The notes under the pieces are model-generated. The model saw only the letters and a program-made list of their open reading frames with translations. It searched no databases and was not told the origin of the DNA. From Halieaceae bacterium (GTDB lineage: Bacteria; Pseudomonadota; Gammaproteobacteria; Pseudomonadales; Halieaceae): a stretch of 64,000 nt of DNA. Below, piece after piece: positions 43,001 to 51,020 of the stretch. A program made the position numbers and the translations under genes. Numbering within the stretch: position 1 is the first letter of the stretch; each line of letters opens with the position of its first letter. The DNA lies in contig JAHEEV010000003.1 of assembly GCA_024640505.1 (NCBI GenBank), positions 1-64,000 on the forward strand, written 5' to 3'.

Positions 43001-44116
43001 CTAGTCCGGTAAGCTCGCGCTGCGCATGGCGTTGGCCATCAGTTTGATCTCCCGGAAGCCGAAGCTGGATTTGCCCAGCAGGTTGCGCAACAGCTGGAGC
43101 ACTTCGTGCCAGCCGAGTTTAGGGCGCAGGAAGGCGGAGGGTACCGGCGGCCCCCATTGGGAGAGGCCGGCGACCGACATGGCGTGATACCTGGTCGGGC
43201 GCGCGGCATCGAACAGGTCGCCATCGGCGAAGTGCTCAAACTTGCGGCCGTCCGGTCCGAACCAGTAATCGAAGATCTGGCTGCCGAGGATATGGCGACC
43301 GATGCCCCAGGCGCGTCGGAATCCCCCTTCGCGCAGCATCTGCCCGCCCATGCCGACCTCGTCGAGATCCGGCACCTCGAAGGCGGCGTGCTCGAAGTCC
43401 ATGACCGGCAGGCGGGCGACCACGAAGGTGTGATGATCGGTGGGCTCATCGCCGCGATCGCAGCGCAGAAACGCGACAGCCGGTCTGCCGTCAGGCAGGG
43501 CCTGCACATCGGAGGGGATCAGACCGAGCGTCTCGATATAGAAGCGGGCGGTTGCCTCCCACTCGGGCGTTCCCAGCACCATGTGGCCCAGGCGCAGCAC
43601 CCGCGAAGGCGAGCGCTGCGGGCGGCGCGGTGCATTGATGCGCGGCTTGTCGTCTCCGCGATTGACGAGCGCTGCCTCGCCGCAGGCGGGGAGGGTGCGC
43701 CACGCCTCGAAATGTGCCACTTTGACCGAGACACCGTTGGGGTCGGTGAGGATGACACCCGGGGGGTGACCGGGCAGCTGCAGGGGTGCTGGAGCTGCCG
43801 CCCCGGTCCGGGCCGCCAGCTGTTCCAGCTCAGCCACTGTGGTGACCGCAAAGGTGGGGCCCACAAACGACGCCTTTGCGGCCTGCCGGTAGATCACGGC
43901 TACCGGTGCACCCGCTTCGGCCGAGAATTCCAGGCTGCCATCATCTCCCTGCCGGTGCTGCAGACCGAATCCGGTAAAGAATCTTTTTGCTACTTCGGCA
44001 TCCGGCCCCGCGAACTCAAGCAGGGCGAGGTCATGGACTTTCACGTGGGGATCCGCAGCCCTGGCAACCGGGATATAGGGGACACCGGAATCCGGGTGGG
44101 CGCCTGAATCGATCAT
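43001..44116 (-). CDS. Two-domain type I extradiol dioxygenase (BphC/HpcB-like)
   Basis: 371 residues from ATG 44116; the longer frame to 44170 crosses the operators and promoter. The C-terminal VOC half carries the Fe(II) triad in RLGHMVLGTPEW (His), DFEHAAFEVPDLDE (His) and RKFEHFADGDLFDA (Glu); GRHILGSQIFDYW and TDHHTFVVARLP are family blocks. It cleaves a catechol next to its hydroxyls. First gene of the minus-strand meta-cleavage operon. Confidence 0.88.
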   Translation of the reverse strand: MIDSGAHPDSGVPYIPVARAADPHVKVHDLALLEFAGPDAEVAKRFFTGFGLQHRQGDDGSLEFSAEAGAPVAVIYRQAAKASFVGPTFAVTTVAELEQLAARTGAAAPAPLQLPGHPPGVILTDPNGVSVKVAHFEAWRTLPACGEAALVNRGDDKPRINAPRRPQRSPSRVLRLGHMVLGTPEWEATARFYIETLGLIPSDVQALPDGRPAVAFLRCDRGDEPTDHHTFVVARLPVMDFEHAAFEVPDLDEVGMGGQMLREGGFRRAWGIGRHILGSQIFDYWFGPDGRKFEHFADGDLFDAARPTRYHAMSVAGLSQWGPPVPSAFLRPKLGWHEVLQLLRNLLGKSSFGFREIKLMANAMRSASLPD

Positions 44117-44132
44117 GTCTTCATTCCTAAAC

Positions 44133-44184
44133 TTGTCATATGACAAAAAATATAGTTGATAATTTGTCATATTGCAAGTATTTT
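44133..44184. promoter_or_regulatory. Overlapping divergent promoters with two TetR operators
   Basis: A perfect 14-bp palindrome TTGTCATATGACAA (44133-44146) and an imperfect copy TTGTCATATTGCAA (44164-44177) lie 31 bp apart, three helical turns. Towards the TetR gene: TTGATA (44156-44161), 17 bp, TATTTT (44179-44184), with the second operator in the spacer. Towards the dioxygenase: TTGCAA (44172-44177), 17 bp, TATATT (44149-44154), with the first operator at the transcription start. This predicts joint repression of both units by the TetR at 44218. Confidence 0.7.
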
Positions 44185-44217
44185 ATTGGTCGATGAATAA
44201 CGCCAGGTAAATCGACT

Positions 44218-44847
44218 ATGGATAATGAGGGTGCTCCCGCCCACCGTCGGCAACAGCAGCGTGCGATCGAGACCCGCACCGCGCTGCTCGACACCGCCAC
44301 CGCCGCTTTCAGTGCCAAAGGATTCGATGGCATCTCCATACGCCAGCTGGAGGAACTGGCCGGGGTAAAACGGGGCCTCGTTGCGTATCACTTCAGTGAT
44401 AAGGACCATTTGTGGCGCGCGGTGGTTGATCGGCTGTTCGGCGAGCTCGCCCAGGAGTTCGTGGCACGGATAGAAGCGCTGGTCGATATTGCGCCGGAGG
44501 AGGCGGCCCGGGGAATGGTGCGTGCCTTTGTGCGCTACAGCGCTGCCCATCCGGAACTTAATCGCCTGATGATGCAGGAATCCATGAGCGACTCCTGGCG
44601 GGTGGGCTACATCGTGGACCAGCACATCCGGCCGCTGCTGGATAACCTGGCCGGCATCATGCCGGAGGCGGCCGATCGCATCTGGGGCAGTGCGGACCCG
44701 CACCGGTACTACACGTTTATCGGTGCCAGCGCTTTTGTTTTTACCGCGGAGCAGGAATGTCGACGCCTGTTCGGGCGCTCGCCGCTGGAGGATGACTTCG
44801 TCGAGCGCCACGCCGACTTCGTGGTGGCGTTGCTGCTTGGGAATTGA
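44218..44847 (+). CDS. TetR-family regulator of the meta-cleavage operon
   Basis: 209 residues. The HTH is FDGISIRQLEELAGVKRGLV followed by AYHFSDKDHLWRAVVDRLF; the rest is a TetR C-terminal effector domain of the CerR/NalT-like length. It is divergent from the dioxygenase gene and lies directly downstream of two operator-like palindromes. It is the probable local repressor, released by a pathway metabolite. Confidence 0.9.
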   Translation: MDNEGAPAHRRQQQRAIETRTALLDTATAAFSAKGFDGISIRQLEELAGVKRGLVAYHFSDKDHLWRAVVDRLFGELAQEFVARIEALVDIAPEEAARGMVRAFVRYSAAHPELNRLMMQESMSDSWRVGYIVDQHIRPLLDNLAGIMPEAADRIWGSADPHRYYTFIGASAFVFTAEQECRRLFGRSPLEDDFVERHADFVVALLLGN

Positions 44848-45067
44848 TGCTCGCGGAATGACCGGCGGGCGCGAAGGTGTACCTTGCGGCGCGTGCTGAG
44901 GCTCTGCGTTCAAGGGTCTTTGCTGCGTCGCGGCTTTCCCGAAAGCAGGGTTTTCCCGCCTGACTGTTCGTCCGGTGCGAGGGCGGCTACACTGGTCCAT
45001 CTGAACGGGACGGGCGGCGGGTGAAGGACATTCCCGGCGGCACCGCCTGGTGCGATGGAGGTAGCAG

Positions 45068-45619
45068 ATGGCCGAAAAATTCCCCGCGTTGACCGACGAT
45101 CACGTGGACTTTATCCAGCGACAGCACCTCTTTTTCGTGGGTACGGCGGGCGCCGAGGGCCACGTGAATGTCTCCCCCAAGGGCATGGATACTTTCCGTG
45201 TGACCGGCCCCACGGAAGTCATCTGGCTGAACCTGACCGGCAGCGGCAACGAAACCGCCGCCCATGTGCTGGAGAACGGCCGGATGACGGTCATGTTCTG
45301 CTCCTTCGACAAGCAGCCCCTGATCATGCGCCTGTATGGCCGGGCCAGTGTCACCCATCCCCGCGACGATGACTGGTCGCCGCTGATCGAGCTGTTCCCC
45401 GGCCATGCGGGGGCCCGGCAGATCTTTCGCCTGGCGCTCGACCTGGTCCAGACTTCCTGTGGCTACGCGGTGCCCCGGTATCGACTGGTGGACGAACGCC
45501 CCACCCTGGCAAAGTGGGCCGAAAAGCGTGGCCGTGCCGGTATCGAGGAGTACTGGCGGGAGAAAAATACCCGCAGCCTCGACGACCAGGATACGGGCAT
45601 ACTGCCGCCTTCCGGGTAG
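45068..45619 (+). CDS. Pyridoxamine 5'-phosphate oxidase-like (FMN-binding split barrel) protein
   Basis: 183 residues. KFPALTDDHVDFIQRQHLFF, VGTAGAEGHVNVSPKGMD and ENGRMTVMFCSFDKQPLIMR are typical of the PNPOx-like split barrel. The usual ligand is FMN or F420, not seen directly. Stand-alone, AGG-rich upstream region (GGAGG) supports the start. True PNP oxidase activity is unlikely at this divergence. Confidence 0.88.
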   Translation: MAEKFPALTDDHVDFIQRQHLFFVGTAGAEGHVNVSPKGMDTFRVTGPTEVIWLNLTGSGNETAAHVLENGRMTVMFCSFDKQPLIMRLYGRASVTHPRDDDWSPLIELFPGHAGARQIFRLALDLVQTSCGYAVPRYRLVDERPTLAKWAEKRGRAGIEEYWREKNTRSLDDQDTGILPPSG

Positions 45620-45667
45620 CGTGACCCGGTCCGGGATGGGATCCCCAGTCGTTGAGAGGAGCGTGAT

Positions 45668-46126
45668 ATGAGTATCGAGCAGGCCTACAATTTCCGCCGG
45701 GTGAGCGATAGTGTGGCGACGTCGGGACGGGTGGAGCCGGAACAGCTGGCAGAACTGCGGGCCGAAGGTATCGAGGTGGTCATCAACCTGCTACCGGATT
45801 CCAGCACCTATGCGGTGGCGGGTGAACGGCAGATCGTCGAGGGCCAGGGAATAGAGTACCTCTACCTGCCAGTGGATTTCGCCGCTCCAGGGGTGGAGGA
45901 TTACGAGCAGTTCGGTAACCTGATGGCGCAGGCGGGCGAGCGTAACCTGCTGATTCACTGTGCGGCCAACTACCGCGTCAGCGCATTCTATTCCCGCTAC
46001 GCGATTGCAACAGGGCGATGGTCGGCTGCAGAGGCGGATGACTTCATGCTCTCGATCTGGCAACCGGCAGAGTATGAACCCTGGCCGCAGTGGCTCGCAG
46101 CGGTTATGTCACAGCCTTCCCCCTGA
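45668..46126 (+). CDS. Protein-tyrosine-phosphatase-like protein with a shortened P-loop
   Basis: 152 residues; GAGGAG precedes the ATG. The fold resembles DSP/DUF442-type phosphatases (YNFRRVSDSVATSGRVEPEQ, GIEVVINLLPDSS, EYLYLPVDFAAPG). The loop is H97-C98-A-A-N-Y-R103, that is C-x4-R rather than the canonical C-x5-R, although related gammaproteobacterial proteins appear to share HCxxNxR. Catalysis is therefore uncertain. Downstream it converges with the YcbB-like gene. Confidence 0.75.
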   Translation: MSIEQAYNFRRVSDSVATSGRVEPEQLAELRAEGIEVVINLLPDSSTYAVAGERQIVEGQGIEYLYLPVDFAAPGVEDYEQFGNLMAQAGERNLLIHCAANYRVSAFYSRYAIATGRWSAAEADDFMLSIWQPAEYEPWPQWLAAVMSQPSP

Positions 46127-46157
46127 GGAGGTGCGGCGCGTTCTCCGGCCGACCCGG

Positions 46158-47828
46158 TTACCGGCCCCGGGGTATGGCATCTGCGATGCGGGCGGGATCA
46201 GGCACGAGTGGCTGCTCCAGCACGTCGAGAACAAGCCTGTCGCGATCGTAGGGGTCATGCTTGAAGTGCACCTCACCGTCGTCAAGCACCTGCACGGTCC
46301 AGTAGACGAGATAGATAGGCACAGGCTGACGCAGGGAAACGCGTTGGGTCTGGCGGCTGTCGATGGTCGCTTCGATGGCGGCCAGGTCCCATTGCTGGGG
46401 ATCGTCCAGCAGCAACACCGCCAGTGGCTCAATCTGCTCGACGCGGATACACCCTGAGCTGAAGGTACGTTCACTGCGCTGGAACAGTCCGCGATTGGGG
46501 GTGTCGTGCAGGTAGACCAGGTGCTCATTGGGGAACATGATCTTGAGCTGGCCGAGCGCATTACGGGTGCCGGGCATCTGGCGGATCATGTAGGGGAAGC
46601 CCTGTCGGGGATAGAGCTCCCAGTTCACGGTGCCCGGGTCCACCTCCGCTCCACTCATGGTCAGCACGCGCATATCGTTTCTGGCCAGGTAACCCGGGTC
46701 CCTTTTGATGGCGGGCAGGACGTCCTCGGCGAAGATCGTGGGCGGCACGGTCCAGGTGGGGTTGAATTCGATGTAGGTGATACTGTCGCTGAATACCGGT
46801 GTACTGCGGTAGGGGCGTCCTACCTGCGCCCGGCTCCGCAGCAGGCGATGGCCATCCCGCCACAGGGAAACCTCGAAGCCGGCGATATCCACCACGACCG
46901 CGGTTGCGGGAATATCCCGCAGCACCCTGGCGCGTTCCAGGTTGACCCGGATCTGGCCGACCCGCTGTGCAACCGGCACATTCATTGCGGCCAGCGTCTG
47001 GCGCCCGGCGAGGCCATCCGCGTCCAGTCTGTAACGATTCTGGAAGCGCACCAGCGCCCGTTCCAGTTCGGCGTCAAAGAAGTCCGGGTCAACGCTGGAA
47101 CCAGCAAACTGCTCGCCCTCGGCCTGCAGACGCCGCCGTAACTGGGCCACCCTGACATCCCGGTCTCCCGCCCGCAGTGTCGGGCCTTCCGCAACGCTGT
47201 TCCATCCGCCTTGCGCCGCGATCTTGCGGTAGCGGGCGAGCGCCTGCACCAGCTCCTGATAGATGGGATTCCGGGGTTTCAATTGAGCGAGGCCCGCACC
47301 GATACCGCCAGTTGCCAGGACATCGCTCATCCAGCTGACGGGGTCGATGGTGGGCAGTTCCCTGTCGAAGTTCCATGAGGGAACATACTTTTTCGGATCG
47401 ACCTTGCCCAGGGCGTAATGATAGGTCAGACGCACCAGGGCATCGGTCAGCAACAGGTCCCGCTCGGGGATGTCGAGATCGAGAGAGCCGTCCAGCAAGC
47501 CCTGCACCTGCCGCTGGTGGTAGTCCTGGCCATTCATTCCCTCGCGCCAGGCCTGGTCGATAGCCCTCACCAGTTCCTCGATGGCCCGGGGCCTGGTCCA
47601 GGCGGGTGTATGATTGTTGTGCGCATAAAATGTCTGTGTGACGGGCAAGTCATAGATCTGCGCGTCGGCTACCTGAAGCTGGCCCCGGTTGGCGAGTTGC
47701 TGCAGCAGTGGTTGCAGCGACTCCTGCGCGCCCAGGACGTACTGGGGGGCCAGCATGAGGGTGCACAGCCACAACAGGCGGATCAGCGTAAATCTGGGGA
47801 AAGGATAAAAATTCGCTTTATATCGCAC
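46158..47828 (-). CDS. L,D-transpeptidase of the YcbB (LdtD) type
   Basis: 556 residues from GTG 47828. Signal sequence LIRLLWLCTLMLAPQYVLGA; a peptidoglycan-binding-like domain (LRRRLQAEGEQ, RFQNRYRLDADGLAGRQTL) precedes the YkuD domain with HDTPNRGLFQRSERTFSSGC and catalytic Cys460 (SGCIRVEQ). It forms 3-3 crosslinks in peptidoglycan in the periplasm. It is divergent from the YcbK-like gene, the same neighbour as in E. coli (ycbB-ycbK), though the orientation differs. Confidence 0.92.
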   Translation of the reverse strand: MRYKANFYPFPRFTLIRLLWLCTLMLAPQYVLGAQESLQPLLQQLANRGQLQVADAQIYDLPVTQTFYAHNNHTPAWTRPRAIEELVRAIDQAWREGMNGQDYHQRQVQGLLDGSLDLDIPERDLLLTDALVRLTYHYALGKVDPKKYVPSWNFDRELPTIDPVSWMSDVLATGGIGAGLAQLKPRNPIYQELVQALARYRKIAAQGGWNSVAEGPTLRAGDRDVRVAQLRRRLQAEGEQFAGSSVDPDFFDAELERALVRFQNRYRLDADGLAGRQTLAAMNVPVAQRVGQIRVNLERARVLRDIPATAVVVDIAGFEVSLWRDGHRLLRSRAQVGRPYRSTPVFSDSITYIEFNPTWTVPPTIFAEDVLPAIKRDPGYLARNDMRVLTMSGAEVDPGTVNWELYPRQGFPYMIRQMPGTRNALGQLKIMFPNEHLVYLHDTPNRGLFQRSERTFSSGCIRVEQIEPLAVLLLDDPQQWDLAAIEATIDSRQTQRVSLRQPVPIYLVYWTVQVLDDGEVHFKHDPYDRDRLVLDVLEQPLVPDPARIADAIPRGR

Positions 47829-47845
47829 GAAAAGCCTTGTAAATT

Positions 47846-47869
47846 AGAGGCTTGGAAACTCCAGCCTCT
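47846..47869. promoter_or_regulatory. Inverted repeat in the ycbB/ycbK divergent promoter
   Basis: AGAGGCT (47846-47852) and AGCCTCT (47863-47869) are exact inverted repeats separated by 10 nt within the 58-bp intergenic region, in an AT-rich setting. It may be an operator or leader hairpin for either gene. Confidence 0.4.
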
Positions 47870-47886
47870 TAAATTGTTTTAATCAT

Positions 47887-48447
47887 ATGTCCCCTGACGA
47901 TACCCCAGCCGATCTGGTCGACCCCACCCGCCGCCTGCTCCTGCGGGCATCCGTGGCGGGCTCTGTACTGGCGGTTACGCCCCTCTCCAGGGTGTGGGCA
48001 ACCAGTGAGCGGAGTCTCACGCTGCACAATCTGCATACGGGGGAGCGAGTCAGCCAACCTTACTGGATGAATGGCAACTATCTCCCGGACGGCCTGTCCG
48101 CGATCAATACCGTGCTGCGGGATCACCGCAGCGGCGAAGTATACCCCATCGACCCCGGCCTGCTCGATATGCTCTCGGCGCTGCAGGATGGGGTGGCTTC
48201 ACAGCGCGAATTTGAAGTGATATCCGGTTATCGCTCCCCGGCAACCAACGCCAAATTGCAGGCTAACAGTTCAGGCGTCGCGAAGCGCAGCCTGCACATG
48301 CAGGGCCGCGCCATTGATATACGCCTGCCGGGAACCCGATTGAAGCATTTGCACCGCGCTGCCCGGGAGATGAAGGCGGGGGGCGTGGGTCTCTACACCG
48401 GCTCCAACTTCATACACGTGGACACGGGGCGGGTGCGCTACTGGTAA
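47887..48447 (+). CDS. DUF882/YcbK-like murein peptidase (M15A family)
   Basis: 186 residues. The N-terminus has a twin-arginine-like signal (DPTRRLLLRASVAGSVLAV). SGYRSPATNAKLQ, KRSLHMQGRAIDIRLPG and NFIHVDTGRVRYW hold the Zn ligands His, Asp and His of the MepK/M15 fold. MepK-type enzymes cleave the 3-3 crosslinks made by L,D-transpeptidases such as the one encoded divergently. No ribosome site is obvious. Confidence 0.9.
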   Translation: MSPDDTPADLVDPTRRLLLRASVAGSVLAVTPLSRVWATSERSLTLHNLHTGERVSQPYWMNGNYLPDGLSAINTVLRDHRSGEVYPIDPGLLDMLSALQDGVASQREFEVISGYRSPATNAKLQANSSGVAKRSLHMQGRAIDIRLPGTRLKHLHRAAREMKAGGVGLYTGSNFIHVDTGRVRYW

Positions 48448-48532
48448 CTTTCTCCTCACCTGTATCGGGCCAGCCCGCGCAGGTGCCCCATGCCTGTTAT
48501 CACACAGGCTCCTGACAGAGGCTGAAAGGACC

Positions 48533-50374
48533 ATGAGCCCGACGCCTTTCGAGATCGATATCTCCCGGATGATCTGGGACAGCCGGTATCGTTACCGCGG
48601 TGAAGGGGGGGCAGGGGACCGCACTATCCAGGACAGCTGGCGGCGGGTGGCGAGAGCTCTGGCCGGCGCAGAAGCCCGGGAGCAGTCCCGGTGGGAACAG
48701 CGATTTTTTGAGTTGCTGGATGGTTTCAGTTTCCTCCCTGGCGGGCGCATTCTGGCGGGCGCCGGCACCGGTTTCGATGTCACCCTGTTCAACTGTTTTG
48801 TCATGGGAGCCATCGAGGATTCCATGGAGGGCATATTCGATGCCCTGAAAGAAGGCGCCCTGACCATGCAGCAGGGGGGTGGCGTGGGCTACGACTTTTC
48901 TACCCTGCGCCCCGCTGGCACACCGGCGTGGCGTGTGGGGGGGGTGGCCTCCGGTCCTGTCTCGTTCATGCGCATCTGGGACGGCATGTGTCAGACGCTG
49001 CTATCAACGGCCACGCGGCGGGGTGCGATGATGGCGACCCTTCGCTGCGACCACCCGGATATCCAGGCCTTTATCGATGCCAAGCGGGAGCCCGGGGAGC
49101 TGACCAACTTCAACCTCTCGGTCCTGGTGAGTGACACCTTCATGCAGGCGGTGGAAGAGGATGACGATTGGCCCCTGGTGTTCCCGGTTGCGGGCCTGGG
49201 TGGAACGGAGCATCCTGCCGGAGGCGAGGTGGTGGGTCGGGAGTGGCCGGGCCAGGCGGGGGCTGTACCGTGCCGGGTGCTGCACAGGTTGCGTGCCCGG
49301 GACCTGTGGCAGCGGATCATGCGTGCCAACTACGAAACCTCGGAGCCGGGCGTGCTTTTCATCGATCGCATCAACCGTGAGAACAACCTCGGCTACCGCG
49401 AGCATATCAGCGCCACCAACCCGTGCGGCGAAATTCCACTGCCTCCCTACGGCGCCTGTAACCTGGGTTCACTCAACCTCACACGTTTCGTGCGACATCC
49501 TTTCAGTGCAAAGGCGATGCTTGACCTGGACGCACTGGCTGCTGCGGCGGGGGACGCCGTGCGCCTGCTGGACAATGTCACCGACCTGTCGCACTTCCCT
49601 TTGCGGCGACAGCGGGAGCAGGCCCGCGCCAGCCGCCGGGTCGGCCTGGGGGTGACCGGCCTGGCCGATGCCCTGATCATGCTGGGTCTGCACTACAGTA
49701 GCGAAACGGCGCGGGAGCTGGCGGGGCGGGTCATGCGGGCAGTCAGCCACAGCGCTTACAGCGCATCCATTGATCTGGCGGCCGAGAAGGGCAGCTATCC
49801 CCTCTTTGATCCGGATGAATGCCTTGCACGCCCCTTCATCAAACGCCTGCCCGAGGAGCTGCGAGCGGGCATCGCCGATAAGGGCCTGCGCAACAGCCAT
49901 CTGGTCGCCATCGCCCCGACGGGTACCATCAGCCTGTTGGCCAACAATATCTCCAGTGGTATCGAACCGGTGTTCGATTTTGAGTACCGTCGCCGTATCC
50001 GGGGGCCGGATGGGCTCTATTCATGGTATCAGTTGCAGGATTACAGCCTGCGCCAGTGGCGCCAGATCAACGGGAACCGCCCCCTGCCGGAATATTTTGT
50101 CAACGCACATGCCCTGTCCCCGGAGGATCACCTGGCCATGCAGTCGGCGCTCCAGCCTTTTGTCGACAATGCCATCTCCAAGACGATCAACCTGCCCCCG
50201 GATTATGATTTCGAGGCCATGCGATCACTGTACCAGAGCGCCTACCAGGCGGGTCTCAAGGGCTGTACGATTTTCCGTTCCAGCCCAGCGGGCGACGGGG
50301 TATTGCAGGAAAGTGACAGCCGTGAGCAACCCCCCGGTCCCCACTGTTGCGGACTGGACCGGGAGAGTGATTGA
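48533..50374 (+). CDS. nrdJ: Adenosylcobalamin-dependent (class II) ribonucleotide reductase
   Basis: 613 residues; AAAGGA precedes the ATG. Catalytic-core features: TLFNCFVMGAIEDSMEG with the redox Cys88, MQQGGGVGYDFSTLRPAG, the radical loop TNPCGEIPLPPYGACNLGS with Cys298, and NISSGIEPVFDFEYRR. The length matches short TIGR02504-type NrdJ. The C-terminus ends HCCGLDRESD, a vicinal Cys pair possibly acting as the reductant tail. It makes deoxynucleotides independent of oxygen and needs B12. Stand-alone. Confidence 0.92.
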   Translation: MSPTPFEIDISRMIWDSRYRYRGEGGAGDRTIQDSWRRVARALAGAEAREQSRWEQRFFELLDGFSFLPGGRILAGAGTGFDVTLFNCFVMGAIEDSMEGIFDALKEGALTMQQGGGVGYDFSTLRPAGTPAWRVGGVASGPVSFMRIWDGMCQTLLSTATRRGAMMATLRCDHPDIQAFIDAKREPGELTNFNLSVLVSDTFMQAVEEDDDWPLVFPVAGLGGTEHPAGGEVVGREWPGQAGAVPCRVLHRLRARDLWQRIMRANYETSEPGVLFIDRINRENNLGYREHISATNPCGEIPLPPYGACNLGSLNLTRFVRHPFSAKAMLDLDALAAAAGDAVRLLDNVTDLSHFPLRRQREQARASRRVGLGVTGLADALIMLGLHYSSETARELAGRVMRAVSHSAYSASIDLAAEKGSYPLFDPDECLARPFIKRLPEELRAGIADKGLRNSHLVAIAPTGTISLLANNISSGIEPVFDFEYRRRIRGPDGLYSWYQLQDYSLRQWRQINGNRPLPEYFVNAHALSPEDHLAMQSALQPFVDNAISKTINLPPDYDFEAMRSLYQSAYQAGLKGCTIFRSSPAGDGVLQESDSREQPPGPHCCGLDRESD

Positions 50375-50402
50375 GTCGCGGGGACCGTGACAGGGCGCTA
50401 CG

Positions 50403-50909
50403 TTATTTCCACACCTGGTTGGGGGAATCCCCGCAAGCGTCCGTCACCACGTTGGGTCCCGGCTTCTTGGGATCGCCGACAGCCTGCAGGCATTTCTTGA
50501 GCCCGTTGACCAGTCGCTTCTTGCCGTCGTGTTTCCACTGCTGGGACTTGCTCCCTGAGCACTTCTGCAGCACTGCATTGGCGCCGGGTTTGTCGGCCTC
50601 GCCGCTCACGCCTACGCAGGTGCCGCCGTGGCTGACCAGGCGGCCCTTGTCGTCGAAGCGCCACTTCTGGCTGTCCGATTTGGCATTGCAGCTTTTGACC
50701 ACCAGGTTCGCGCCGCTCTTGCCGGGCTCCCCGCTGGCCTCCAGGCACCGACCGCCGGACAAGCTGAACGTGCGCAGGCCTTTTTCCTCCTCCACGATCT
50801 TGTGGCCTTCTTCCTGCATCGACTTGAGCGCATCCGTATTGAAATCCACTGCACCCGCGGCAGGCAGGTAGGCGGCCAGCAGGGCACCCCAGAGATATCT
50901 TTGTTTCAT
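50403..50909 (-). CDS. Secreted ricin B-type lectin-domain protein
   Basis: 168 residues from ATG 50909, giving a signal peptide (YLWGALLAAYLPAAGA|VDF). Three repeats each hold a QxW-type motif: SQKWRFDDKG, SQQWKHDGKK and NQVWK, with paired Cys (CLEASG...KSC, CVGVSG...QKC, CLQAVG...DAC). This is a single beta-trefoil. It may bind a sugar at the surface. No catalytic domain is attached. Converges with nrdJ. Confidence 0.85.
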   Translation of the reverse strand: MKQRYLWGALLAAYLPAAGAVDFNTDALKSMQEEGHKIVEEEKGLRTFSLSGGRCLEASGEPGKSGANLVVKSCNAKSDSQKWRFDDKGRLVSHGGTCVGVSGEADKPGANAVLQKCSGSKSQQWKHDGKKRLVNGLKKCLQAVGDPKKPGPNVVTDACGDSPNQVWK

Positions 50910-51020
50910 TGCCTTCGTCCTTTCAATAGTATTGGCTTGACCCAATGCAACTTAACCCCTGTTTGCCGACCTGACAAGCGTCGGGAAGAGTTTGCCAATA
51001 GACCACGGACCCTGAGATAA

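Noticed and set aside
45668-46126. Canonical dual-specificity phosphatase
   Set aside because: The P-loop has four, not five, residues between Cys98 and Arg103, so a firm catalytic call would overstate the evidence.
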